This document shows, one piece after another, positions 8,802 to 17,992 of a DNA stretch of 64,000 bases; the stretch's first letter is position 1, and the number at the start of each line of letters is the position of its first letter. The notes beneath the pieces are model-generated. The model was not told the DNA's origin and searched no databases. It saw nothing but the letters and a program-made list of their open reading frames with translations. The translations under genes and the position numbers were made by a program. This stretch comes from Polaribacter sp. SA4-10 (GTDB taxonomy: Bacteria; Bacteroidota; Bacteroidia; Flavobacteriales; Flavobacteriaceae): positions 806,001 through 870,000 of the forward strand of contig NZ_CP019331.1 in the NCBI RefSeq assembly GCF_002163835.1. The letters are read 5' to 3'.

Positions 8802-9197
8802 TTATTTAGGACGTTGTAATATTTTTAAAACATTTTCTCTAATTCTTGTTGGCTTGTACGTTTTTACGTCTAACATTGCCCAAACTGTTTTGGCTTTTAC
8901 TAATAAAACATCGTTTTTGTAAAACTCCATTAAACGTGCAGATGTAAAACCTCTTGTTTCGCCAACCCACGTTTTTACAGTAATTTCATCTCCCAAAACA
9001 GCCTGTTTCAAATAATCTATTTCATGCCTTACAACAACCCAAATATATTCTGGTAAAGGAGTATCTTTTGTTAAAAAAGACCAATGCTCAAAGGCAACTT
9101 CATCCATCCATTTTACATAAACCACATTATTTACATGGTTTAAGTCATCAATATCAGATGTTTGTACTTTAAATTTTACACTAAAAACTGAATTCAT
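8802..9197 (-). CDS. Acyl-CoA thioesterase, 4HBT hotdog family
   Basis: A 131-aa hotdog protein of the YbgC/4-hydroxybenzoyl-CoA thioesterase type. The N-terminal 'DIDDLNHVNNVVYVKWMDEV' has the family's catalytic Asp and H-x-N pattern. It would hydrolyse an acyl-CoA or acyl-ACP; the chain length cannot be predicted. It has its own promoter at 9213-9244 and sits alone between the helicase cluster and the divergent MATE gene. Confidence 0.88.
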   Translation of the reverse strand: MNSVFSVKFKVQTSDIDDLNHVNNVVYVKWMDEVAFEHWSFLTKDTPLPEYIWVVVRHEIDYLKQAVLGDEITVKTWVGETRGFTSARLMEFYKNDVLLVKAKTVWAMLDVKTYKPTRIRENVLKILQRPK

Positions 9198-9212
9198 TTC
9201 TACTCATTTTAG

Positions 9213-9244
9213 CAAACATAAAAATTTTAATATATCTATAACAA
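9213..9244 (-). promoter_or_regulatory. Bacteroidota-type promoter of the thioesterase gene
   Basis: The minus strand reads TTG, 21 bases, TATGTTTG. Both elements fit the consensus with acceptable spacing, 16 bases before the thioesterase ATG. Confidence 0.6.
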
Positions 9245-9301
9245 TTTTTGATAATGGATTTACAAAGAAGTTCTTATTTATGGTGATATTTGTCAAATCT
9301 T

Positions 9302-10639
9302 ATGAAACAATTAGCAGGAGAATTAGGTACAGAAAAAATTAGTAAATTATTGATAAAACAAGCGGGTCCTGCTTCAATAGGAATTCTTGTAATGTCTTTA
9401 AACATGATTGTTGATACTATTTTTGTAGGTCAATGGATTGGTGTTTTGGCAATTGCTGCAATTACAGTGGTTTTGCCTATTGCATTTTTAATATCCTCTA
9501 TAGGAATGGGAATTGGTATTGGAGGAAGTTCTATAATCTCTAGAGCTCTAGGAAAAAACGATAGTAAAAAAGCACTTTTAACTTTTGGTAATCAAGTTAG
9601 TTTAACAACCGTTTTAGCAATTTTATTTGTTGTTTTAGGGAATATTTTTAGCACAGAAATTTTAACTTTATTTGGGGCAAAAGGAGCCATTTTAACTCCA
9701 GGAAAAGAATATTTTGATGTAATTATTTATGGTGTTCCTTTTTTAGCTTTTGCTATGATGGGAAACCCTGTAATTAGAGCAGAAGGAAAACCAAAGTTTG
9801 CAATGTATGCAATGATGGTTCCTGCTGTTGCAAATATTGTTTTAGATATTATCTTTATTAAATACATGAATTTAGGAATGTTTGGCGCAGGTTTAGCAAC
9901 TTCTATAGCTTATGCAAGTTGTGGTTTGTATATTTTATATTTCTTTATTTCTTCTAAAAGTGAATTGAAAATTATTCCAAAGAACTTTAAATTAGACTTT
10001 AAAATAGTGCGTGAAATTGTAGAGTTAGGAGGAGTTTCTATAGTAAGACAAGGAACAATTAGTGTTTTAATGATTGTTTTAAATTATTCGCTTTATAAAT
10101 ATGGAGGTGAAATTTCTATTTCAATTTTTGGAATTATTAATAGAGTTATGATGTTTGCATTGTTTCCAATTATGGGAATTACACAAGGTTTTTTACCTAT
10201 TGCTGGTTATAATTACGGCGCAAAAAAGTACGACAGAGTAAAAGAAACTATTAATAAAGCTATTATTTATGGATGTTTAATTGCAGCAGCAATCTATATT
10301 TTAATCATCACATTCTCTCAAGAAATTATAAGCATTTTCACCACGGATGCAAGGTTGCTAGAAGAAACGCCAAGAGCTATGATTTTAGTATTTCTAGTTT
10401 CTCCAATCATTGCCATTCAATTAGTTGGGTCTGCTTATTTTCAAGCAGCAGGAAAAGCAATGCCAGCTTTATTTTTAACACTTTTAAAACAAGGTGTTTT
10501 CTTAATTCCTTTAGCCTATATTTTACCTTTATATTTTGGAGTTGATGGTGTTTGGTATTCGTTTGCTATTGGTGATGTTTTAGCAACTATTATAACATAT
10601 ATCGTTTTAAAAAGAGAAATGAAGAAGAATTTAAATTGA
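9302..10639 (+). CDS. MATE family multidrug efflux transporter
   Basis: A 445-aa protein with about twelve membrane spans in two homologous halves, typical of NorM/DinF-type MATE antiporters. Early motif 'MSLNMIVDTIFVGQWIG' is the family's first-helix pattern, and 'PIMGITQGFLPIAGYNYGAK' is the conserved start of the second half. It likely exports cationic compounds in exchange for Na+ or H+. The ATG at 9302 is preferred; a TTG 12 bases upstream is in frame and cannot be excluded. It is a single gene, followed by a 7-bp repeat array. Confidence 0.92.
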   Translation: MKQLAGELGTEKISKLLIKQAGPASIGILVMSLNMIVDTIFVGQWIGVLAIAAITVVLPIAFLISSIGMGIGIGGSSIISRALGKNDSKKALLTFGNQVSLTTVLAILFVVLGNIFSTEILTLFGAKGAILTPGKEYFDVIIYGVPFLAFAMMGNPVIRAEGKPKFAMYAMMVPAVANIVLDIIFIKYMNLGMFGAGLATSIAYASCGLYILYFFISSKSELKIIPKNFKLDFKIVREIVELGGVSIVRQGTISVLMIVLNYSLYKYGGEISISIFGIINRVMMFALFPIMGITQGFLPIAGYNYGAKKYDRVKETINKAIIYGCLIAAAIYILIITFSQEIISIFTTDARLLEETPRAMILVFLVSPIIAIQLVGSAYFQAAGKAMPALFLTLLKQGVFLIPLAYILPLYFGVDGVWYSFAIGDVLATIITYIVLKREMKKNLN

Positions 10640-10662
10640 TTTTTTAGCAGTAGATAGATCAT

Positions 10663-10725
10663 TGTTAGCTGTTAGCTATTAGCTGTTAGCTATTAGCTGT
10701 TAGCTGTTAGCTGTTAGCTGTTAGC
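10663..10725. repeat. Tandem array of a 7-bp unit (TGTTAGC, nine copies)
   Basis: Nine end-to-end heptamers fill 63 bases: seven are TGTTAGC and units 3 and 5 are TATTAGC. The array lies in the gap between the convergent MATE and DUF2461 genes. It has no spacers and no coding role that I can see. Copy number in such arrays commonly varies by slippage. A related heptamer run occurs at 62144-62166. Confidence 0.95.
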
Positions 10726-10760
10726 AAAAATGAAAAACTTTTAACTTTGATACTTTCAAA

Positions 10761-11432
10761 CTACACCAATGATTCTCCATTTAAATTAGTAGTTAAAACA
10801 TCACTAAATAAATTAAAAAACGGACGTAAAGCTTTAAAACTATTATCTAATTCTTCTAAAAAGTTGGGAGATAGTACTTCTGCATCCGTAAAATGTCTAG
10901 TAGCAATAAATCCTTTTTTACGTAATAAATCGATGTCTTTATGCTCTTTATCAAAACCTCTTGGAGCTGATTTTAATTCATCTCCTCCAAATTCTCCTCC
11001 AAAATATTTTAAGAAGTCTTTGTCCTCTAAAATAGCTCGAAATTCTGAAGCATCTTGTTCAATTTCTTTTCTAATTCTTAATAAATCTTCTTTTTCTGGT
11101 TGCCAAAATCCGCCACCTAATAAGGTTTCACCTGGTTTTACTTGAAAAAAGTAACCACCACGTAATTGTTTTCCTAATCGAGAGTAAGAAACTGCTAATC
11201 TTGGGTTATAAGGTGTTTTATCTTTTGAAAAACGTACATCTCTATAAATTCTATAGATCTTCATTTTATCTATTTCATCATGTTTTTCTAAGTTTTCCTG
11301 TATTTCTAAAAACACTTCTTTTACATGTTTCTGAATCTCTGTAAAGGTGGGTTTGTATTCTGTAAACCATTCTCTATTATTATTTTTTTGTAAATCCTTT
11401 AAAAACTGAAAACTGTTTTTTTGAAATTGCAT
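10761..11432 (-). CDS. DUF2461 domain-containing protein
   Basis: A 223-aa soluble protein that matches the DUF2461 (TIGR02453) family throughout: N-terminal 'LKDLQKNNNREWFTEYKP', central 'IYRDVRFSKDKTPYNPRLAV' and 'GGYFFQVKPGETLLGGGFW'. The biochemical function of the family is not known. Length is normal. The gene stands alone, convergent with the MATE gene. Confidence 0.85.
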   Translation of the reverse strand: MQFQKNSFQFLKDLQKNNNREWFTEYKPTFTEIQKHVKEVFLEIQENLEKHDEIDKMKIYRIYRDVRFSKDKTPYNPRLAVSYSRLGKQLRGGYFFQVKPGETLLGGGFWQPEKEDLLRIRKEIEQDASEFRAILEDKDFLKYFGGEFGGDELKSAPRGFDKEHKDIDLLRKKGFIATRHFTDAEVLSPNFLEELDNSFKALRPFFNLFSDVLTTNLNGESLV

Positions 11433-11512
11433 TGTAATGAATTTTTTAGATTTTCAATTTACAAATTATTCTATAAATGGAAATTATAAATTCGTAAATT
11501 TGAAAAATTAAG

Positions 11513-12325
11513 ATGTATCAAAAAACAAAAGACATTCAAAAAAGATATGATGGCTTTCTACAAACAACTTGTTTGTGGAATGAAAGTGCTATTTATAATT
11601 TACATCAGTTTAAAATTGATGTAAATTATACAAAAATAGATTTAGAAATTGATGAGAAATTACGTCTTGGAAAATATATAGAACGCTTTGTTTCTTTTGA
11701 ATTTAAGCAAGAGAAATCTATTTCTATTTTATGTGAGAATGTTCAAATTCAGCAAAATAAAATCACTTTAGGAGAATTAGATTTAATTATTTCAAGGAAT
11801 AACAAACCAATTCATTTAGAAGTTATTTACAAGTTTTATCTATATGATGCTGATGTTGGAGTGACTGAAATTGAGCGTTTTATTGGTCCAAATAGAAAAG
11901 ATTCTCTGGTAGAAAAACTAAACAAACTTAAAGAAAAGCAATTACCACTTCTCTACTCCAATGAATGTTCTGACTATTTAAAATCTATTAAATTAGAATC
12001 TTCAGAAATTAAACAGCAAGTATATTTTAAAGCACAATTGTTTGTTCCTTTATCCAAAGAGAAAATTAATTTAGAAAAAATAAATACGGATTGTATTGTT
12101 GGTTTTTACATGAATCAAAAAGAAATTGAGCAATTTAAAAACTGTAAATTTTACGTTCCTATAAAAAAAGATTGGTTAATTATTCCGCATGAAAATGTAG
12201 ATTGGCTAAATTTTCATCAATTTAAAGAAGCAACTAACTTAATTTTAGAAAGAGAATTTTCGCCACTTTGTTGGATAAAAAAGCAAAATGGAGAAGTTTC
12301 TAAATTCTTTTTAATTTGGTGGTAA
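11513..12325 (+). CDS. DUF1853 family protein
   Basis: A 270-aa protein resembling DUF1853. It carries a nuclease-fold-like pattern: 'GELDLIISRNNKPIHLEV' near residues 89-106, an Asp followed by a beta strand with Glu, then Y-K, compatible with a PD-(D/E)XK core as proposed for this family. No activity is established. It is a single gene and ends in a strong terminator shared with the convergent efflux operon. Confidence 0.7.
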   Translation: MYQKTKDIQKRYDGFLQTTCLWNESAIYNLHQFKIDVNYTKIDLEIDEKLRLGKYIERFVSFEFKQEKSISILCENVQIQQNKITLGELDLIISRNNKPIHLEVIYKFYLYDADVGVTEIERFIGPNRKDSLVEKLNKLKEKQLPLLYSNECSDYLKSIKLESSEIKQQVYFKAQLFVPLSKEKINLEKINTDCIVGFYMNQKEIEQFKNCKFYVPIKKDWLIIPHENVDWLNFHQFKEATNLILEREFSPLCWIKKQNGEVSKFFLIWW

Positions 12326-12328
12326 AAA

Positions 12329-12360
12329 AAAAGGAACTCAAAATTGAGTTCCTTTTTTTT
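12329..12360. terminator. Bidirectional intrinsic terminator
   Basis: The hairpin has arms AAGGAACTCAA / TTGAGTTCCTT with A and T runs on either side. It lies between the convergent DUF1853 gene (ends 12325) and the adaptor gene of the MacAB-like operon (ends 12378). Confidence 0.85.
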
Positions 12361-12377
12361 ATAAGATAATCTATATG

Positions 12378-13487
12378 CTAGTTATCTTCTTTCTCATCAT
12401 CTTCTTTAGAAGTTTTATTCCAAATTTTAATTTCATCTTCTTTTGTAACGCCTTCTAAAATTTCAACATTTACTCCGTCAGAAGTTCCCAACTTCACATC
12501 TTTTTTATCAAATTTTCCTTCAACATTTTTTATTTCTACGAAAGGCTTTTCAGTTTTTCTATCAAACTGTAATAAAGATTCTTTAATTGATAAAACGCTG
12601 TCTTTTCTCTCTAAAACAATTTCAGCATTAGCGCTATAACCTGCTCTAATAAAATATTCATCATCTAATAAAACATCTGCTTTTATTTTAAATTGAACTG
12701 CTCCTGCTTCTTCTGTTCCTTTAGGAGCAATGAAATTTAAAACTGCTGGGAATTTTTTATTTTCTATCGCACCTAAAGATATTTCTATTTTGGTTCCATT
12801 TACTAATTTCCCTACTTCAGATTCATCAACTTTTCCTTCAAAAATCATTTTACTCATGTCTGCAATAGATGCAATAGTAGTTCCTGCATTAAAATTGTTA
12901 GACTGTATTACTTGATCTCCTTCTTTTACAGGGATTTCTAAAATTGTACCAGACATTTGTGCAATAATATTGGTATTTGCAGACGCTCCAGAACCAGAAG
13001 ACCCTTTTTTAATGATTAAATAATCATTTTGAGCATTGGTTAAATTTTGTTTTGCTTGGTTATAAGTTAACTCTATAGCTTCATATTCTGCTCTAGATAT
13101 TACACCTTTTTCAAATAAATTTTTATTTCTTTTATAAGAAACATTTGAATTATTCAGTCCAATTTTAATATTATCTACTCTACCTTTAGCGCTAATTAAA
13201 GATTGCTCATTAGGTACAACTCTTACAGTTGCAATTAAATCTCCTTTTTTAACTTTTGTTCCTTCTAACAATAAAATTTTATCAATTATACCTGTAATTT
13301 GTGGTTTAATTTCAATTTCTTCTAAAGGAGTAACTTTACCTGTAGCAATGCTTTTTTTAATTATAGTAGCTTTAAATGCTTTCTCTGTTTCGTATTCTAT
13401 AGGTGAAGCACTATTTTTCTTGCCAAACCATACTAATACAGCAATTAATGCTAATGCAATACCTCCAAAGATTATTATTTTTTTCAT
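12378..13487 (-). CDS. Periplasmic adaptor of a MacAB-like efflux system
   Basis: A 369-aa HlyD/RND-type adaptor: N-terminal membrane anchor (residues 4-20), lipoyl half-motifs (about 60-85 and 170-205), a short helical hairpin between them (about 95-160), then beta-barrel and membrane-proximal domains. 'SIATGKVTPLEEIEIKPQIT' is the family's typical entry to the lipoyl domain. It is the last gene of the operon ATPase-permease-permease-adaptor, so it corresponds to MacA. The tail is very acidic (EEDDEKEDN region). Confidence 0.88.
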   Translation of the reverse strand: MKKIIIFGGIALALIAVLVWFGKKNSASPIEYETEKAFKATIIKKSIATGKVTPLEEIEIKPQITGIIDKILLLEGTKVKKGDLIATVRVVPNEQSLISAKGRVDNIKIGLNNSNVSYKRNKNLFEKGVISRAEYEAIELTYNQAKQNLTNAQNDYLIIKKGSSGSGASANTNIIAQMSGTILEIPVKEGDQVIQSNNFNAGTTIASIADMSKMIFEGKVDESEVGKLVNGTKIEISLGAIENKKFPAVLNFIAPKGTEEAGAVQFKIKADVLLDDEYFIRAGYSANAEIVLERKDSVLSIKESLLQFDRKTEKPFVEIKNVEGKFDKKDVKLGTSDGVNVEILEGVTKEDEIKIWNKTSKEDDEKEDN

Positions 13488-13520
13488 TTTTGTTGACTAT
13501 TTATTCTTATTACTTGGTTT

Positions 13521-14738
13521 TTATTCTTCTCTTAATGCGTCTATTGGTTTCACTACAGTAGCCATATATGCTGGTATAAAACCTATTAAAGTTCCTAGTA
13601 TTACTAATACTGAGTAAGCTATTAATACTATTGGAATATCTACTGTTGGGTTTACTAATAAATCAAATTTATCTATTAACATTAAAACTCCTCCTCCAGC
13701 AATAATACCTAAAGATCCTGCTAATAATGTTAAAAATAATGACTCTAAAATAATTTGTTGTCTCACTTTATTTGGTGTTGCTCCTAAGGCTCTTCTTATA
13801 CCAATTTCTTTAGTACGTTCTTTTACTGTAATTAATAAAATATTACCAATTGCAAAAACTCCAGCAATTAAAGTTGCAACACCAACGATCCAAGTTAACG
13901 CTTTCAGTCCTGTTAAAAAATCAGTAACTTTAGATATTTCTTTACCTAAATTAAAACCTCTAAATGCTCTATTATCTTCTGGGTGAATCTTATGTAAGTT
14001 TTTTAATAAAAGTTTTACATCTGCTTCTACTTGAACAATATCAAACTCTTTTTTTCCAGTAACAACCATCCAACTAAATTTATCACCTTTATTATAAACT
14101 AATTTAAAAGTGCTAAATGGAATATGTATGTTATTTTTCCCTTCAAACCTACTTGTTTTATAAACGCCTACAACTATATAATTTATACCACTTATTTTGA
14201 TGTAAGTACCTATAGATTGTTCATTTTTATCATATAATTCTTTGTAAACTCCTTCACTAATTATGCATATTTTTTTATTCTCATTAATGTCATTTTGGTT
14301 GATAAACCTTCCTTCAATTAAGTTCTTTTTTTGTACTTCATCTAATAAAGGAAAATCGCCAAAAACTGTAAAATTACCTGTTTTTAAACCATGAATTACT
14401 TGACCTCCTGTTGCATTTCTTGGCACTACAAATTGAACTCCATCTATTTCTGAACGAATTTTATCTACATCACCAAGCCTTAAATTTATTTGTCTTCCTT
14501 CTTGAAAACCTTTAAATGGCATAGAAGTTCTACTTCCGGTCATAAATACACTATTTGTAGCAAAATCACCAAACATACTATTAAAGCTATTTTCAATTCC
14601 TTTTGCAGCTCCTAAAAGACCTACTAATAAAAGAATACCCCAAAACGCGCCAAAAATAGTAATAGCTGTTCTACCCTTATTCTTACGAATACTATCATAA
14701 ATTTCTTGCCATGTATCTTTTTCAAATAAAAATCTCAT
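13521..14738 (-). CDS. MacB-like ABC transporter permease (second of pair)
   Basis: A 405-aa permease with an N-terminal span (about 22-45), a large periplasmic MacB_PCD domain (about 50-260) and three C-terminal FtsX-type spans (about 285-390). 'VKERTKEIGIRRALGATPNK' is the signature segment after the second span. It begins two bases after the other permease, and the pair likely forms a heterodimer with the ATPase at 15973. Confidence 0.9.
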   Translation of the reverse strand: MRFLFEKDTWQEIYDSIRKNKGRTAITIFGAFWGILLLVGLLGAAKGIENSFNSMFGDFATNSVFMTGSRTSMPFKGFQEGRQINLRLGDVDKIRSEIDGVQFVVPRNATGGQVIHGLKTGNFTVFGDFPLLDEVQKKNLIEGRFINQNDINENKKICIISEGVYKELYDKNEQSIGTYIKISGINYIVVGVYKTSRFEGKNNIHIPFSTFKLVYNKGDKFSWMVVTGKKEFDIVQVEADVKLLLKNLHKIHPEDNRAFRGFNLGKEISKVTDFLTGLKALTWIVGVATLIAGVFAIGNILLITVKERTKEIGIRRALGATPNKVRQQIILESLFLTLLAGSLGIIAGGGVLMLIDKFDLLVNPTVDIPIVLIAYSVLVILGTLIGFIPAYMATVVKPIDALREE

Positions 14739-14740
14739 AT

Positions 14741-15970
14741 CTAATCTGCACTTAATGCTATAACTGGTTTAATTCTTGCTGCTTTTTTTGCTGGTAAATA
14801 TCCTGCAATCACACCCGCTAAAATTAGGGTTACTGTAGCTCCAATAACTACAGGTTGTGATACGCCTGGATTTAAAATAAAATACTTTTCTAAACTTGGA
14901 CCTAATAATTCTAATATTCCTACTCCTATCATTAAACCAACATAACCAGAAATTGCAGTAATAAAAATAGCTTCCTGCATTATCATTGCAACAATTGCTT
15001 TAGGGGTTGCTCCAACAGCTTTTCTAATTCCTAGTTCTTTTGTTCTTTCTTTAACAATGTATACCATAATATTACTGATCCCCACAACACCAGCAATTAA
15101 AGTTCCAAAACCAATTACTAATATTAAAATACCTAAACCAACCATCATTCCAGAAACTTCTTTATTACCTGAAGCATAATTATTTAAACCAATACCACGT
15201 TGATCATTAGGTGAAACATTATGTTTCTTTTTAAGTTCTCTTTGCATTTTACTTCCAAATGCAATAGCCTCATCTATACTTAAGTCTGGGTTATATGTAA
15301 TACCAAATTCATCTAAATAATCATTATTACCATATAGTCTTTGCATTGTAGAAAATGGAGTATAAATATGTCTTTCATCACTATCTCCTCCCGGATCAGA
15401 AAAAACACCAATTATTTTATAGATAATTCCGCCAATATTAATCTGTTTTCCAAATGCACTTAATTGACCGAATAAATCTTTTTCAACCATTCTACCAATA
15501 ACAACTACTTTACCTCTTTCATGTATATCTCTATAATTTAAAAACCTACCTTCTGTTACTTCTGCAGATTCTAAAACATAATATTCTGGGTAAACTCCTC
15601 TAACAGAATAAGTATCTTTTTTATTTTTATAAACTACTTCTGAAGATCTTTGAATTCTTGGACTAATAGTTTGAATTTTATCTCCAAACTTTTCTTTAAG
15701 AAAGGTGAAATCATCATTTTTAAATTGAACCCTTCTTCCTATTTGATTTCCTTTATAAGCTTTTGTTGTATAATTAGACCAGATGTAAATAGAGTTCATT
15801 GCATCTTTTGCAAACTCATTTTTAAAGGTATTTTGAAGTCCATTACCAATTCCAAATAACAGGGTGAAAAGTAAAATTGCAAACGCTACCGTAAAACCAG
15901 ATAATGCTGAACGCAATTTGTTTTTACTGATACTTTGAAATATTTCTCTCCAACGATCTAAATCAAACAT
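14741..15970 (-). CDS. MacB-like ABC transporter permease (first of pair)
   Basis: The 409-aa paralogue has the same layout as the downstream permease: one N-terminal span, a MacB periplasmic domain, three C-terminal spans, and the segment 'VKERTKELGIRKAVGATPKA'. Two distinct permeases with a separate ATPase are usual in Bacteroidota, unlike E. coli MacB, where ATPase and permease are fused. The stop of the ATPase gene is two bases upstream, which suggests translational coupling. Confidence 0.9.
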   Translation of the reverse strand: MFDLDRWREIFQSISKNKLRSALSGFTVAFAILLFTLLFGIGNGLQNTFKNEFAKDAMNSIYIWSNYTTKAYKGNQIGRRVQFKNDDFTFLKEKFGDKIQTISPRIQRSSEVVYKNKKDTYSVRGVYPEYYVLESAEVTEGRFLNYRDIHERGKVVVIGRMVEKDLFGQLSAFGKQINIGGIIYKIIGVFSDPGGDSDERHIYTPFSTMQRLYGNNDYLDEFGITYNPDLSIDEAIAFGSKMQRELKKKHNVSPNDQRGIGLNNYASGNKEVSGMMVGLGILILVIGFGTLIAGVVGISNIMVYIVKERTKELGIRKAVGATPKAIVAMIMQEAIFITAISGYVGLMIGVGILELLGPSLEKYFILNPGVSQPVVIGATVTLILAGVIAGYLPAKKAARIKPVIALSAD

Positions 15971-15972
15971 AA

Positions 15973-16665
15973 TTAAACGGCTTGAGGTTTTTTCACTAAT
16001 TCATCACTAATAATTACACCATCTTTTAAACGAACTATTCTTTTTGTTTGATCTGCTACTTCTTCTTCATGGGTAATTACAAAAACGGTCATTCCTTCAT
16101 CATTAATGTCCTTTAATAAGTCCATTACAGAATCTGTAGTTGTAGAATCTAATGCCCCTGTTGGCTCATCTGCTAATACAACTTTAGGTTTGGTAACCAA
16201 TGCTCTTGCAATTGCAACACGCTGTTTCTGACCTCCAGAAAGTTCATTTGGTAAATGATTTGCCCAATCTTTAATACCTACTTTATCTAAATATTCTAAC
16301 GCAATTTCTAAACGCTCTTTCCTTGCAATTCCTTTATAATATAATGGTAAAGCAACATTTTCTAATGCTGTTTTGTATGATATTAAATTAAATGACTGAA
16401 AAACAAAACCTAAAAACTTATTTCTTAAAATTGCTGCTTTCTTTTCATTTAAATTTTTAATTAATTGTCCATCTAAAAAATAATCACCTGCATCGTGTTC
16501 ATCTAAAAGGCCAACAATATTCAATAAAGTAGATTTCCCTGAACCTGAAGAGCCCATAATAGAAACAAACTCCCCTTCTTTTATGTGTAAATCAATTCCT
16601 TTTAAAACATGAAGTGAATCTTTACCAATTGGGTAAGATTTATGTAGTTTTTCTATTCTAATCAT
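15973..16665 (-). CDS. MacB/LolD-type ABC transporter ATPase
   Basis: A 230-aa ATPase with all motifs intact: Walker A 'GSSGSGKST', Q-loop, signature LSGGQKQR, Walker B 'VVLADEPTGALDS' and H-loop 'FVITHEEE'. The extended 'ADEPTGALDS' form marks the MacB/LolD/FtsE branch, which powers mechanotransmission rather than direct substrate translocation. It is the first gene of the efflux operon. The upstream intergenic region holds two inverted repeats that may regulate it. Confidence 0.92.
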   Translation of the reverse strand: MIRIEKLHKSYPIGKDSLHVLKGIDLHIKEGEFVSIMGSSGSGKSTLLNIVGLLDEHDAGDYFLDGQLIKNLNEKKAAILRNKFLGFVFQSFNLISYKTALENVALPLYYKGIARKERLEIALEYLDKVGIKDWANHLPNELSGGQKQRVAIARALVTKPKVVLADEPTGALDSTTTDSVMDLLKDINDEGMTVFVITHEEEVADQTKRIVRLKDGVIISDELVKKPQAV

Positions 16666-16813
16666 TTGTTAGTTAATTTGAGTCTAAAGTACCTAAAGAG
16701 ATTAACTACTATTATTAATTTTTTGTTAAAAACAATAATAGTTTAAACTTCAAATACGAACATAAGACGTCTTATTAATAAAAATGTTACAAGAAATTTA
16801 AAAAAAGTTAAAG

Positions 16814-16821
16814 TACATTTG
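16814..16821 (+). promoter_or_regulatory. Candidate -7 element of the DCC-family gene
   Basis: TACATTTG fits TAnnTTTG and lies 26 bases before the ATG at 16847. The expected -33 region has TTA rather than TTG. Confidence 0.45.
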
Positions 16822-16846
16822 TAATCTTAATTTTAAAATGGTTTAA

Positions 16847-17263
16847 ATGGTTGATTTACCTAAAAATAAGAAGTTAATTTTATTTGATGGAGTTTGTAAT
16901 TTATGTAACACTTCTGTTACTAAAGTTATTGATAATGATAAAAAAAACACCTTCGTTTTTACTGCTTTACAGTCTGAAACTGGACAACAAATTTTGGATC
17001 AATTAAAAATTGATATTTCTAAAATGGATTCTATTATTTTATATGAACCAGGTATTTCTTACGATATAAAATCTACTGCTGCTTTAAAAATTATGAATGA
17101 TTTTGGCGGTTTTTGGCAAGTCACACAATTGTTTTGGATATTCCCAGAAGCTTTTAGAGATTTTATTTACGATTATATTGCAAAAAACAGGTACAAATGG
17201 TTTGGAAAAAAAGAAAACTGTATGATACCATCACCAAAATTAAAAGCTAAATTTTTATCCTAA
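16847..17263 (+). CDS. DCC family thiol-disulfide oxidoreductase-like protein
   Basis: The 138-aa protein is a full DCC/DUF393 domain: 'LILFDGVCNLCNTSVTKVID' near residues 10-29 holds the D-G-x-C-x-x-C motif that names the family. The two Cys are predicted to be redox active, but the partner is unknown. It is followed after 13 bases by a HAD phosphatase gene on the same strand and may share its transcript. Confidence 0.88.
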   Translation: MVDLPKNKKLILFDGVCNLCNTSVTKVIDNDKKNTFVFTALQSETGQQILDQLKIDISKMDSIILYEPGISYDIKSTAALKIMNDFGGFWQVTQLFWIFPEAFRDFIYDYIAKNRYKWFGKKENCMIPSPKLKAKFLS

Positions 17264-17276
17264 TTTATTATAAAAA

Positions 17277-17933
17277 ATGAAAGTACCAAAAGATATAAAA
17301 TGTGTCATTTTTGACATGGATGGAGTAATTATAGATTCAGAAGATATTCATAAAAAAGCCTATTATGAAACCTTTACTTCTATTGGTGTAAATGTTTCTG
17401 ATGAATTATATAAAACCCTTACTGGTTCATCTACCATTAATGCTTTTCAGAAATTAGTTGCTCATTTTAATTTAGATTTAAATCCTGAAGAGTTAGTTTT
17501 AGATAAAAGAAAAAGATATGTAAATTTCTTTGAAAATGACCCTACTTTACATTTAGTAAAAGGGATAGAAGAACTTATAAAACATTGCTATAATAAAGGG
17601 TTAACTTTAGTTTTAGCTTCTTCTTCTGCAATGGTAAATATTGATAGAGTTTTTGATAGATTTCATTTACAAGAATTTTTTACAGCTAAAATTTCTGGTG
17701 CCGATTTAACTGCCTCAAAACCACATCCAGAGATATTTGAAAAAGCTGCTATTTTAGGAAAAACTCCTAAAGAAAATTGTATTGTTATAGAAGATTCAGA
17801 TAACGGTGTTAAAGCTGCAAATGATGCAAGGATTTTTGTTTTTGGATTTAAAAACCCAATGGCTGATGATCAAACTTTAGAAAAGGCAGATTTTATTATT
17901 AATAATTTTAAAAGACTACTAAAGCTCCTCTAA
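17277..17933 (+). CDS. HAD superfamily hydrolase, beta-phosphoglucomutase-like
   Basis: A 218-aa HAD protein with the four motifs: 'FDMDGVIIDSE' (nucleophile Asp), 'LVLASSSA' (Ser), 'ASKPHPEIF' (Lys) and 'VIEDSDNGVKAA' (Mg-binding acids). The small helical cap between motifs I and II places it among beta-phosphoglucomutase or phosphatase-like members; the substrate is uncertain. It starts 13 bases after the DCC gene. Confidence 0.87.
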   Translation: MKVPKDIKCVIFDMDGVIIDSEDIHKKAYYETFTSIGVNVSDELYKTLTGSSTINAFQKLVAHFNLDLNPEELVLDKRKRYVNFFENDPTLHLVKGIEELIKHCYNKGLTLVLASSSAMVNIDRVFDRFHLQEFFTAKISGADLTASKPHPEIFEKAAILGKTPKENCIVIEDSDNGVKAANDARIFVFGFKNPMADDQTLEKADFIINNFKRLLKLL

Positions 17934-17992
17934 AAACAGGTGTTTTCCCTACTGATTTATTAATTCAAAAAAACGAACTTCAGATATACGTC

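Noticed and set aside
9290..9301. TTG start for the MATE gene
   Set aside because: An ATG four codons later gives the normal MATE N-terminus; the TTG remains possible but is less likely.
10663..10725. Short CRISPR-like array
   Set aside because: The units are 7 bases long and touch each other with no spacers; no cas genes are nearby.
10747..11145. 132-codon plus-strand frame opposite the DUF2461 gene
   Set aside because: The minus-strand DUF2461 protein accounts for the region; the plus frame has low-complexity Ser/Lys content.
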